This document shows positions 37,069 through 45,236 of a stretch of DNA of 64,000 bases, one piece after another. The notes under the pieces are model-generated. The model searched no databases and was not told where the DNA came from. It saw nothing but the letters and a program-made list of their open reading frames with translations. How positions within the stretch are numbered: the first letter of the stretch is position 1; the number at the start of each line of letters is the position of its first letter. A program made the position numbers and the translations under genes. The stretch is from Mycolicibacterium arabiense (GTDB taxonomy: Bacteria; Actinomycetota; Actinomycetes; Mycobacteriales; Mycobacteriaceae). Location: NCBI RefSeq assembly GCF_010731815.2, contig NZ_AP022593.1, positions 2,666,001-2,730,000 of the forward strand. The letters run 5' to 3'.

Positions 37069-37780
37069 ACCGGGTGCGGGCGCGGACCTTGCCGATTGCG
37101 CGGTCCCAGAGCAGGCGTACCGGCGCGGTGACCTGGCCGGTGGCGATCATGTCCCGCGACAGCAGCGCCGTGGCGGTGGCCTTCGTGGTCGCCGACGCCT
37201 TCGACATGTGGCCGGAGTCGAACGGCGGCTGCGGGTCGTATTCGATGACGAGCTGGATGACCTTGGCGCGGGCCTCGCCTGCGATCTGCCCGGCGAGCCA
37301 CACGGCCATGTCCAGACCCGCCGACACTCCGGCCGCCGTGACGAGCTTGCCCTCCCGCACGATGCGCTGATCGCCGACCGGCGTCACCCCGTAGGGCCGC
37401 AGCAGCGGCAGCGCACTCCAGTGCGACGTCGCGCGGTGGCCGTCGAGCAGTCCGGCTGCGGCCAGCAGCACCGACCCCGTGCACACCGACGTCGTCCACA
37501 TCGACGTCTCGTGGGCGCGACGCAGCCACTCGAGCACCTTCTCGTCGCGGGCGTGCTCCATGGTGCCGGGGCCACCGGGGACGAGAATGACGTCGGGCGA
37601 AGGGGTTTCGTCGAACGTATGGGTGGCTCCGACGAGGAGGACGCCGGAGTCCGCGGCGACCGGTCCGGTCTCGTGCCAGACGAAACGCACCTGCGCGTCG
37701 GGCAGGTTGCGCAGCACCTCGTAGGGACCGATGAAGTCCAGTGCGGTGAAGTTCGGATAGAGGACGATGGCGATCTGCAT
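37067..37780 (-). CDS. DJ-1/PfpI-family protein
   Basis: This is a 237-residue member of the class I glutamine-amidotransferase-like group. The nucleophile elbow is TTSVCTGSVLLAAAGLLDG with its cysteine, preceded by ILVPGGPGTMEHA. Known relatives include isocyanide hydratases, amidases and stress proteins, and the exact reaction is open. It lies 22 nt downstream of a GlxA-type regulator whose N-terminal half has the same fold, so the two are probably co-expressed. Its stop lies in a strong palindrome. Confidence 0.85.
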   Translation of the reverse strand: MQIAIVLYPNFTALDFIGPYEVLRNLPDAQVRFVWHETGPVAADSGVLLVGATHTFDETPSPDVILVPGGPGTMEHARDEKVLEWLRRAHETSMWTTSVCTGSVLLAAAGLLDGHRATSHWSALPLLRPYGVTPVGDQRIVREGKLVTAAGVSAGLDMAVWLAGQIAGEARAKVIQLVIEYDPQPPFDSGHMSKASATTKATATALLSRDMIATGQVTAPVRLLWDRAIGKVRARTR

Positions 37781-37802
37781 GGTGGTCTCCTGTGTGGGGG
37801 GG

Positions 37803-38819
37803 TCAGGCGGGGGCTGTGGCGAAACTGCGCCGGTACTGGTCCGGCGAGATGCCCATCCGTCGAACGAAGTTGCGGCGCATGGTCTCCGAAGTCCCGAAGC
37901 CGCACCGCGCGGCGATCACGGTCACGGTGTCGTCGGTCTCCTCGAGTTGGCGCCGGGCGGCGTCGGTGCGGATGCGCTCCACGTAGGCGCCGGGGGCCTC
38001 GCCGACCTCCTCGGTGAACAGCCGGGTGAAGTGCCGCGGGCTCATCGCGGCGCGCCGCGCGAGGTCGGCGATCGCGTGCGCGCCGCCCGGGTCCGACTCG
38101 ATGGCCTCCTGCACGGCGCGGATCGGCGCCCGCCGGGCACGCGGCATCCACACCGGGGCGGCGAACTGGGTCTGGCCGCCGGGGCGACGGAGGTAGAGCA
38201 CCAACCAGCGGGCCACGGTCTGCGCGATCTCGGTGCCGTAGTCGTCCTCGACCAGCGCCAGCGCCAGGTCGATGCCCGCGGTGACGCCTGCAGCGGTCCA
38301 CACGGTCTCCGAGCTGCGGACGAAGATGGGCTCGGGATCGACTCGGACAGCGGGGTATTCGCGGGCCAGCTGTCCGGCGAACGCCCAGTGCGTGGTGGCC
38401 GGGCAGCCGTCGAGCAATCCCGCCTCGGCGGCGAGCAGCGCGCCATTGCAGACGCTCACGACTCGGCGTGCGGTCTTCGCGACCCGCTGAATCCACGCGA
38501 TGACCTCGTGGTCGCGGCGGGCGTCGTCGGAACCGAACCCGCCCGGCAGCACGACGGTGTCCAGCGCCGCTCCGTCCTCGGGCAGCGGGTGCGCGACCAG
38601 CTCGAGACCGGTACCCGTCTTGATCGACCCACCACCGAGGGACACCACCGAGACGTCGTAGCCGTCCCGGCTCCGCCCGGCTGCGGCCAGGCAGGCGCTG
38701 GCGGCGGTGAAGACGTCGAACGGACCCACCAGGTCGAGGGCCTGCACGCCCTCGAAGCCCAGGATCACCACGGTCCGCGTCACGCCCTCAGTGTGGGCGA
38801 CGACGCCGATGGCGTCCAT
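37803..38819 (-). CDS. GlxA-type AraC-family regulator
   Basis: This is a 338-residue regulator. Residues about 13-200 form a DJ-1/PfpI-like sensor with VVLPGGFGSDDAR and VVSVCNGALLAAEAGLLDG, the cysteine position being kept. Residues about 230-335 are an AraC-type DNA-binding domain with both helix-turn-helix units (LARRAAMSPRHFTRLF, AARCGFGTSETMRRNF). It probably senses a small molecule and controls the adjacent enzyme gene. The start could be 38819 (ATG) or the GTG at 38783, where homology begins. Confidence 0.87.
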   Translation of the reverse strand: MDAIGVVAHTEGVTRTVVILGFEGVQALDLVGPFDVFTAASACLAAAGRSRDGYDVSVVSLGGGSIKTGTGLELVAHPLPEDGAALDTVVLPGGFGSDDARRDHEVIAWIQRVAKTARRVVSVCNGALLAAEAGLLDGCPATTHWAFAGQLAREYPAVRVDPEPIFVRSSETVWTAAGVTAGIDLALALVEDDYGTEIAQTVARWLVLYLRRPGGQTQFAAPVWMPRARRAPIRAVQEAIESDPGGAHAIADLARRAAMSPRHFTRLFTEEVGEAPGAYVERIRTDAARRQLEETDDTVTVIAARCGFGTSETMRRNFVRRMGISPDQYRRSFATAPA

Positions 38820-38859
38820 GCCACGTACCCCACCAATCAGGACACGGGCGACCTCGTGA

Positions 38860-40041
38860 TCAGCCCGCGCCGAGCAACGTGACCCGCAGCAGGTGGCGCA
38901 CGACCGCCTGCGCCTCCTCGGTGTACTCGTACTGCATCAGCCGACCCAGGTCGACTACCGTCGCGAAAGCAGCGTGCACGGCGAATCTGGCTTCGCCCGA
39001 GGCGATCTCGGGCCTCGCCTCGGTGACCTGACGCGCCCACGCCGTCACGGTCGCGCGCTGAATGTTGGTGAGCACCGCCAATTCCTCGGCGGGTAGGTTT
39101 CCCCGCTCGGCGTAGTACACGTAGGCGACTTCTGGTTCGGCGAAGGACCGGCGCACGAACGCGTCGATCAGCCGGCCGACCGCGTCGACGGGCCCGTCGG
39201 CGTTGCCGAGCGCCTCGGGTATGTCGCCCGATACCCGGTCTGCCGCACGGCGATACGACGCGGTCAGGATGGCGCTCTTGCCGGGGAAGAACCGGTAGAG
39301 ACTCGACGTGGGCATGCCCGCTGCTGCCGCGATGTCCTCCATGCCGGTCTCGCGGTAGCCACGCTCGTTGAAGAGCGCCATCGCGGCGTGCAGGATCGTC
39401 TCGTACTCGCCTGCAGCCGCGGCCAGCGTGACGCGGCCGGGCAGTGGTCGCTTCTCCGCAGAGCCGTCGGGCAGGTCGGTGTCCCGCACGTCGCGGGCAA
39501 TCCTGTTCAGGATCGCGTGCACCCGGTCGGCCGGAAGCTGAGCGCGGTGATCGGTGATGCTGCCGATGGCACTGAGCACCGTCGACGACAGCGTCCACCG
39601 CTGCCGGGACGTCAGATTTGGACGCAGTTCCGTCAACGGGCGCTGGAGCCTGCGATTCACCAGCTTGACCTGGTCGTTCAGGACGGCCTGGTCCTGCTCT
39701 TCGAGGTAGCGGCCCTCCCAGCGGTACAGCCCGCCGCTGACGCGGTACCTGAGCGTCGTCGCAATCAGCGCGGAGACGAGGCGGTCCCAAACCCGTTCCG
39801 GGGTCTCGCCGTCGGACTCGTCTGCGAACGCGGTGCAGTCGACCAGCTGCTGACCCAGTGCGAGGACGGCGAGCCGGAAGAGGTCGTACTTGCCTGCGTA
39901 GTGGCGGTACAGCGACGTCGCCGTCACGCCCACCCGACGAGCGATGTCGTCCATGCTGACCCGGTGATAGCCGAGTTCGCTGAACGCCTCCGCCGACGCG
40001 CGGGCGATCTGCTCCTTGCGATCCTTCGGGCGCGTGCGCAC
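38860..40041 (-). CDS. double TetR-family regulator
   Basis: This 393-residue protein is two TetR proteins in one chain. The first DNA-binding domain is at about 8-55 (VSMDDIARRVGVTATSLYRHYAGKYDLF), the second at about 215-262 (TGMEDIAAAAGMPTSSLYRFFPGKSAIL). Each is followed by its own helical ligand/dimer domain. One chain could thus bind a full palindrome by itself. Its GTG lies 12 nt after the menC stop, so it may be the last gene of the amidohydrolase-fadD-menC operon. The ligand is unknown. Confidence 0.85.
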   Translation of the reverse strand: MRTRPKDRKEQIARASAEAFSELGYHRVSMDDIARRVGVTATSLYRHYAGKYDLFRLAVLALGQQLVDCTAFADESDGETPERVWDRLVSALIATTLRYRVSGGLYRWEGRYLEEQDQAVLNDQVKLVNRRLQRPLTELRPNLTSRQRWTLSSTVLSAIGSITDHRAQLPADRVHAILNRIARDVRDTDLPDGSAEKRPLPGRVTLAAAAGEYETILHAAMALFNERGYRETGMEDIAAAAGMPTSSLYRFFPGKSAILTASYRRAADRVSGDIPEALGNADGPVDAVGRLIDAFVRRSFAEPEVAYVYYAERGNLPAEELAVLTNIQRATVTAWARQVTEARPEIASGEARFAVHAAFATVVDLGRLMQYEYTEEAQAVVRHLLRVTLLGAG

Positions 40042-40053
40042 GACGTCAGCTGA

Positions 40054-41025
40054 TCACGATGCGAGGGGTAGGCACTCGGCAATGCGCTCGATCCACCACT
40101 GCCTCCGTTCCGGTGTCGCGGCCAGGGCGGTGAGCCGCGCGGAGTCGGGCGCTACGGCGGCGACCGGCAGGTAGCCGTCGACCGGTAGCAGCGGCTCGGT
40201 GACGTCCTCGACGAACAGCCCGCCGGTGCCCAAGCCGCAGGCGTGGCGCAGTTCGGGCAGGCACCCGGCGGCCAGCAGCCCCTGCGACATGCCGACCGCC
40301 GAATCCAGGGCGCTCGACACGACGATCGGGACGTCCACCTGCGCTGCGATCTCGAGCAGGCGCCGAACGCCGCCGAGCGGCGCCACCTTCACGACCGCGA
40401 CGTCGGCCGCCTTCGCGCGCACGACGAGCAGCGGGTCGTCGGCCTTGCGGATGCTCTCGTCGGCCGCGACGGGCACGTCGACCAGGCGACGCACCTCGGC
40501 GAGTTCGGGCACCGTCGCGCACGGCTGCTCCAGGTATTCGAGCGGGCCGCCGACGGTCAGGGCGCGGGCCGCCTCGACGGCCTGGGGCACCGTCCACCCG
40601 CCGTTGGCGTCGACGCGGACGGTCGGCACCAACGCCCGCACGGCCTCGACGCGGGCCACGTCGTCGGCGAGCGTCTGCCCCGCCTCGGCCACCTTGACCT
40701 TCGCGGTACGGGCCCCGGGAAACCGGGCCAGCACCTCGGGCACCCGGGCGGCCTCGACCGCGGGCACCGTCGCGTTGATCGGGATGCGGTCGCGCACCGG
40801 AACCGGCGGATCGACGTAGGCCGCCTCGATCGCCGACGCGAGCCAGTGCGCCGCCTCGGCGGGACCGTATTCGAGGAACGCCCCGAACTCACCCCAGCCG
40901 CGCGGTCCCTCGAAGAGCGCGACCTCGCGAACGTCGATGCCGCGGAACCGAACTCGCATCGGCAGCGCGACGACGTGCAGGCGGTCGACGAGGTCGTCGA
41001 GGGTTGGGGTCACGCGGTACATCAT
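40054..41025 (-). CDS. menC: o-succinylbenzoate synthase
   Basis: This enolase-superfamily enzyme dehydrates SHCHC to o-succinylbenzoate in menaquinone synthesis. The barrel keeps the catalytic set: K109 and K111 in TAKVKV, metal ligands D139 in VRVDANGGW, E166 in YLEQP and D189 in AADES, and K213 in VVKVAPLGG. The 323-residue length matches the actinobacterial form. It follows an acyl-CoA ligase gene by 19 nt and precedes the double TetR gene by 12 nt. It corresponds to Rv0553. Confidence 0.92.
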   Translation of the reverse strand: MMYRVTPTLDDLVDRLHVVALPMRVRFRGIDVREVALFEGPRGWGEFGAFLEYGPAEAAHWLASAIEAAYVDPPVPVRDRIPINATVPAVEAARVPEVLARFPGARTAKVKVAEAGQTLADDVARVEAVRALVPTVRVDANGGWTVPQAVEAARALTVGGPLEYLEQPCATVPELAEVRRLVDVPVAADESIRKADDPLLVVRAKAADVAVVKVAPLGGVRRLLEIAAQVDVPIVVSSALDSAVGMSQGLLAAGCLPELRHACGLGTGGLFVEDVTEPLLPVDGYLPVAAVAPDSARLTALAATPERRQWWIERIAECLPLAS

Positions 41026-41044
41026 GCCGCCGGACGAGCCGGCC

Positions 41045-42610
41045 TCACACGGTGGACCGTTCGCGTCCCTCCCAATGCGGCTTGCGGAGGTCCTTCTTGA
41101 GGATCTTGCCGGTGGGGTTGCGCGGCAATTCGTCGAGGATGTCCACGGTCTTGGGACACTTGTAACCGGCCAGTCGCTCGCGCGCCCACGAGATGATGTC
41201 GCTCTCGGACGCCTCGCCCTCGAGCGCCACGACGGCCTTGACGGCCTCGCCCCACTTCTCGTCGGGCACGCCGATCACCGCGACCTCGGTCACCGCGGGG
41301 TGCTCGGCCAGAACGCGCTCGACCTCGATCGAGTAGACGTTCTCACCGCCGGTGATGATCATGTCCTTGAGCCGGTCCTCGACGAAGATGTAGCCGTCCT
41401 CGTCGACCCGGCCGATGTCGCCGGTGCGGAACCACCCGTCCTCGGTGATCGCCTCGGCCGTCGCCTCTGGCTTGTTGTGGTAGCCCTTCATCAATTGCTT
41501 GGTGCGGAACCACAATTCGCCCTGCTCGCCGGACTCCACGTCTTCGAGGCTGTCGGGGTCGACCACCCGTACCTCGGCGCCGGGCACCAGCCGCCCGGCA
41601 CTCACCAGGCGCTCCTCGTTGTCACCGCGGTGGTCCTCCGGCGCGAGCAGGCTGATCACGCCGCCCACCTCGGTCAGTCCGTAGGCCTGGATGAAGTCGG
41701 TGTCGGGCCACGCGTCCAGCGCCTGCCGCAGCAGCGGCAGCGGCATCGGCGATGCGCCGTATCCATAGGTCTTCAGCGCGCTGAAGAGCTTGACCGCGTC
41801 CTCGCCCGACTCGAGCACCTTGGCCAGGACCGCGGGCACCAGGAAGGTCCGGTTCGCGCCGGACAGGATGCCGCCGGCCAGTTGCGCCCCGTCGACGTCG
41901 CGGGTCATATAACTGGATATCCCGGTGTGCAGGCCCAGCTGCATGTACGACGTACCGCCCACGTGGAACAGCGGCATCGCAACGAGGTTCTTGTCGCCCT
42001 CCTCCAATTCCCAGCCCGCGAACGCGTTGGCGGTGTGCGCGATCAGATTTGCCTGGGTGAGTGAGACACCCTTCGGGCGGCCGGTGGTGCCCGAGGAGTA
42101 CATGATGATGCAGACGTCGTCGGGGTCGACGTCGGGTGAACGGTCGACGGGCGTGGCCGAGGCCAGCATGGCCTCGTACTCGTCGCCCTCTGCGCCATCG
42201 GGCGTCACCTCGATGACGTGCTCGATGCCAGTCAGCTTGTCGCGGATCTTGTCCACGCCCGCCTTGAGTTCCGATCCGACGATCAGCAGCTTGGCACCGC
42301 AGTCGTTGAGGACGTAGTCCATCTCGTCGCCGGCCAGCCGGAAGTTGACGATGGCGGTGGCGGCACCCAGAGATGCTGCGGCCAGCGTGGTTTCGACGCA
42401 CGCGGGGTGGTTCTTGTCGAGGAAGGCGACGACGTCGCCACGGGCGACGCCGCGCTCGCTCAGCGCGCCGGCCAAGCGGCGGATGCGGTCGTACCACTGC
42501 GACCACGTCCAGGTGCGGTCGGAGAAGGTGACGGCTTCGTCGTCGGGCTTGGTCGCGGCCCAGTGGGCGACGCGTTCGTCGAGGAATCGGGGTTCAGGCA
42601 GCGCGGACAT
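41045..42610 (-). CDS. acyl-CoA synthetase (FadD type)
   Basis: This is a 521-residue member of the AMP-forming ligase family, which activates a carboxylic acid to acyl-AMP and then acyl-CoA. Motifs run in order: MYSSGTTGRPKGVSL (P-loop), QAYGLTEVGG, GWFRTGDIGRVDEDGYIFVEDRLKDMIITGGENVYS, and a C-terminal PTGKILKKDLR lysine. The substrate is unknown. It sits between an amidohydrolase and menC in one operon, though menE is encoded elsewhere, so it is not needed for menaquinone. The start lacks a good ribosome binding site. Confidence 0.88.
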   Translation of the reverse strand: MSALPEPRFLDERVAHWAATKPDDEAVTFSDRTWTWSQWYDRIRRLAGALSERGVARGDVVAFLDKNHPACVETTLAAASLGAATAIVNFRLAGDEMDYVLNDCGAKLLIVGSELKAGVDKIRDKLTGIEHVIEVTPDGAEGDEYEAMLASATPVDRSPDVDPDDVCIIMYSSGTTGRPKGVSLTQANLIAHTANAFAGWELEEGDKNLVAMPLFHVGGTSYMQLGLHTGISSYMTRDVDGAQLAGGILSGANRTFLVPAVLAKVLESGEDAVKLFSALKTYGYGASPMPLPLLRQALDAWPDTDFIQAYGLTEVGGVISLLAPEDHRGDNEERLVSAGRLVPGAEVRVVDPDSLEDVESGEQGELWFRTKQLMKGYHNKPEATAEAITEDGWFRTGDIGRVDEDGYIFVEDRLKDMIITGGENVYSIEVERVLAEHPAVTEVAVIGVPDEKWGEAVKAVVALEGEASESDIISWARERLAGYKCPKTVDILDELPRNPTGKILKKDLRKPHWEGRERSTV

Positions 42611-42640
42611 GCCAAGAGGGTGCCATGACAACGAACATTG

Positions 42641-44260
42641 TCAACCGGCTTTGGCATAAACGCGCTTACCCGCGAGGTACGTCTCGCGCACCTCGATGTC
42701 CGCGATGTCCTCCGGCGGCACGGTCCGCGGATCGGCCGACAGCACCACCAGGTCGGCGTACTTGCCGACCTCCAGCGATCCGATGACGTTGTCCGAGAAC
42801 AACTGCCACGCCGCATCGATGGTCTGCGCTCGGATGGCCTGCTCGACGGTGATCCGCTGCTCCGGCCCCAGCACGCGGCCGCTGGGCGCCGTGCGGGTCA
42901 CGGCGACGCCGATGTTGCGCAGCGGCTCCTCCGGCGTGACGGGCGGGTCGTTGTGCAGCGAGACCCGCATGCCCGCGGCCAGCGCCGAACCGACCGGCAT
43001 CCAGCGCGACGCGTGCTCCTCGCCGAACAGCCCGTCGGCCAGCACGTCGCCCCAGTAGTGGATCTGGTCGACGAAGATGCTGCACGTGACGCCCATGTCG
43101 TGCGCGCGGCGGAGCTGCTCATCGGTGATCGCGCCGACGTGCTCGAGGCGCAGCCGGTGGTCGTCACGCGGATGTGCCTGCAGCGCTTGGGAGTACACGT
43201 CGAGGATGGTGTCGACGCCGTTGTCGCCCTGCACGTGGCACGCCATCTGCCAGCCGAGCGGGAAGTAGGCCTCGACGATCTCGGTGAGCTGTTCGCGGGT
43301 GTAGTTGGCGCATCCGCACGACCCTGGCACGACGCCGATCAAGCGGGTGGCTTCGGTGTCGAGGTACGGGAACGTCAGATCGATGTTGCCGATCCACGGC
43401 GACCCGTCGACCCAGATCTTGATGCCGACCTGCTTGACCACGTCGTCGCCGTTCACCGGCTGTGCGGTCGTCGCCATCTGCGCGGTCGACATCTCGTAGG
43501 TGCGCAGCCGCACGGTGAGGTGGTCGTGCAGCGCGTCGAGGGCCGGCTGGAACATCGGGTCGAATGCCATCTCCGAACACGTCGTCAGTCCGGCCCGGTT
43601 GAGCCGCGCACACTCGGCGAGCAACATCGCCGGGTAGGCCGACGCGTCGATCACGCCGCCGATGAGCGAGAACACCGCGCCCGACTCGACGGCCGTGCCG
43701 TCGAGGTTTCCGTCGGCGTCGCGGCCGTACGAGGCGCCCTTCGGATCCGGGGTGTCCGGGGTGATCCCGGCCTTCTCCGCGGCCGCAGTGTTGAAGTAGG
43801 CCTTGTGGCCGGAGTTGTGCACGATGACGAGCGGGGTGTCGGACGCCTGGGCGTCGAGCCACGCCAGCGTCGGCTCGGGCAGGCCCTGCTGCAGCAGCGG
43901 GTCCCAGCCGTTGAGATAGGCGCCATCGGATCCGCGCTTGGCGACCTCGTCGCGGATGGCGGCCAGCACGTCGTCGGGGCCGCGCATCGTGACGGGCCGG
44001 ATGTCGACGATGCGGTCGGCCAGCACGATGGCCTCCATCAGCGGGTGGCCGTGCGCCTCGACGAAGCCCGGCATGACGCACGCGTCACCGAGTTCGAGCA
44101 CGGCGGTGTCGGGTCCGATGAAGGGGCCGACGTCGTCGCGCGTTCCGACCGCCACGATGCGGCCTTCCGCGACCGCGAGCGCCTCGGCCGTCGGCCGGTT
44201 CTCGTCGACCGTCAGAACGGTTCCGTGAACGACCAGGTCAGCGTGCATCGGGGAGGGCAT
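42641..44260 (-). CDS. YtcJ-like amidohydrolase
   Basis: This is a 539-residue metal-dependent hydrolase of the amidohydrolase-3 group. The metal-binding EAHGHPL motif (in place of the more common HxH), the central VDGSPW, CHVQGDNGVD, LEHVG and LHNDPPV motifs, and the late GSLEVGKYADLVVLSADP all fit. The group hydrolyses amides or ring C-N bonds in diverse small molecules. It is the first gene of the operon continuing into fadD (30-nt gap) and menC. It corresponds to Rv0552. An ATG at 44248 is an alternative start. Confidence 0.85.
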   Translation of the reverse strand: MPSPMHADLVVHGTVLTVDENRPTAEALAVAEGRIVAVGTRDDVGPFIGPDTAVLELGDACVMPGFVEAHGHPLMEAIVLADRIVDIRPVTMRGPDDVLAAIRDEVAKRGSDGAYLNGWDPLLQQGLPEPTLAWLDAQASDTPLVIVHNSGHKAYFNTAAAEKAGITPDTPDPKGASYGRDADGNLDGTAVESGAVFSLIGGVIDASAYPAMLLAECARLNRAGLTTCSEMAFDPMFQPALDALHDHLTVRLRTYEMSTAQMATTAQPVNGDDVVKQVGIKIWVDGSPWIGNIDLTFPYLDTEATRLIGVVPGSCGCANYTREQLTEIVEAYFPLGWQMACHVQGDNGVDTILDVYSQALQAHPRDDHRLRLEHVGAITDEQLRRAHDMGVTCSIFVDQIHYWGDVLADGLFGEEHASRWMPVGSALAAGMRVSLHNDPPVTPEEPLRNIGVAVTRTAPSGRVLGPEQRITVEQAIRAQTIDAAWQLFSDNVIGSLEVGKYADLVVLSADPRTVPPEDIADIEVRETYLAGKRVYAKAG

Positions 44261-44292
44261 GCACCGGATTCTTCAAGAAAGTTCACGCCACG

Positions 44293-44320
44293 TGTCGATT
44301 TCGGGGCTTGCCGTTCGACG
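44293..44320 (+). promoter_or_regulatory. candidate ECF42-type promoter
   Basis: TGTCGA (44293-44298), a 17-nt spacer and CGACG (44316-44320) match the consensus I recall for ECF42 sigma factors (TGTCGA at -35, CGA/TC at -10). It stands about 55 nt before a DGPF gene, the typical ECF42 target, and an ECF42-like sigma gene is at 48913. Confidence 0.6.
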
Positions 44321-44375
44321 TGTCATCGAGGGCACGATGACGGAGCCCCTCCCCCACGAGATGAAGGAGAGAACG

Positions 44376-44846
44376 ATGGCGCGCTACATGCTGATCATGC
44401 GGGTGTCCCCCGAGGCCGAAGCGATGATGGCCGAGCAGGAGATCGACTTCGACCAGATCATCGAGTCGATGGGCCGCTTCAACGAGGAACTGATGAAGGC
44501 CGGCGTCCTGCTGGCGGGCGAAGGCCTGACCGGGCCCGATGAGGGCTTCGTGGTCGACTTCGACGCCGATCCGCCCGTGGTGACCGACGGGCCGTACACC
44601 GAGGCCAAGGAGCTGTTCAACGGCTTCTGGATCCTCGACGTGTCGTCGAATGAGGAGGCCAAGCGGTGGGCCCTGAAGGTGCCGCTGGGCCCGGGCGTGA
44701 AGCTCGAGGTGCGACGGGTGTCGGAGACCGAGGAGTTCCCGATGGACAACCCGTGGGTCCGCAAGGAGATCCAGTGGAAGGCCGAGCTGGCCGAGAAGCT
44801 GGCGGCCCAGGCGCGCGCGGACGCGGACCGGTTCGCTCAGTCCTGA
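44376..44846 (+). CDS. YCII/DGPF-domain protein
   Basis: This is a 156-residue cytoplasmic protein with a ferredoxin-like YCII fold. MARYMLIMRVSPEAE opens the domain, and VVTDGPYTEAKELFNGFWIL carries the DGPF-type signature (DGPY here). Such proteins are the usual partners and targets of ECF42 sigma factors; their biochemistry is not settled. The ATG at 44376 has AAGGAGAG 4-5 nt upstream. A matching sigma factor gene lies 4 kb to the right instead of next door. Confidence 0.87.
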   Translation: MARYMLIMRVSPEAEAMMAEQEIDFDQIIESMGRFNEELMKAGVLLAGEGLTGPDEGFVVDFDADPPVVTDGPYTEAKELFNGFWILDVSSNEEAKRWALKVPLGPGVKLEVRRVSETEEFPMDNPWVRKEIQWKAELAEKLAAQARADADRFAQS

Positions 44847-44853
44847 GGTTCCC

Positions 44854-44913
44854 GCCGAACTGGAGAGTCACGTCGTTCGCGCCGCGAAATCACGACGTGA
44901 CGCTCCAGTTCGG
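44854..44913. repeat. dispersed palindrome, family A copy 2
   Basis: Outer arms CCGAACTGGAG (44855-44865) and CTCCAGTTCGG (44903-44913) continue into inner arms GTCACGTCGT and ACGACGTGAC around a 15-nt loop. The first 23 nt equal 6241-6263. It lies between convergent genes and is likely a shared terminator. Confidence 0.8.
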
Positions 44914-44924
44914 CGCAGCAGTGA

Positions 44925-45188
44925 CTACGACGTAGCGCGGATCCGAATGGGCCCGCGCCACGTCGCGTCGGGGTCGAGCACTTCGCCCTTCTGGCTGATC
45001 TCGACGTCGCCGGCGCGGGCCAGGTCGCGCGCGATGTCGCGGGCGTCGTCCATCAGGTCGCGCCACTGCTCGCCGCCGACGGCGCGGGCTGCGTCGGACG
45101 GGCAGATCGTCTTGGCCGGGCCGCGCTCGCGGGCCATGTCCAGGATCGCCGACCGCAGCCTCTCGCTCACCCATCGAGTGAAGCCCAT
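44925..45188 (-). CDS. DUF3253 protein
   Basis: This is an 87-residue cytoplasmic protein that matches DUF3253: a small winged-helix-like fold with LRSAILDMARERGPAKTICPSDAARAVGGEQWRDLMDDARDIA and a final GEVLDPDATWRGPIRIR. The function is unknown; the wing suggests nucleic-acid contact. The ATG at 45188 has AGGGTGG upstream. It is divergent from fadD8, 48 nt between starts, so its promoter may also feel the KstR-type site. Confidence 0.85.
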   Translation of the reverse strand: MGFTRWVSERLRSAILDMARERGPAKTICPSDAARAVGGEQWRDLMDDARDIARDLARAGDVEISQKGEVLDPDATWRGPIRIRATS

Positions 45189-45212
45189 TGCGGCCACCCT
45201 TGAAACAATTTC

Positions 45213-45226
45213 TGTAACACGTTCTA
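45213..45226. promoter_or_regulatory. KstR-type operator with -10 of fadD8
   Basis: TGTAACACGTTCTA fits TnnAACnnGTTnnA, the mycobacterial KstR (cholesterol regulon repressor) consensus, at every fixed position. TAATCT (45225-45230), 6 nt before the fadD8 ATG, is a good -10 for a leaderless message. The operator overlaps its first bases, so binding should repress. Confidence 0.65.
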
Positions 45227-45236
45227 ATCTGATGCC

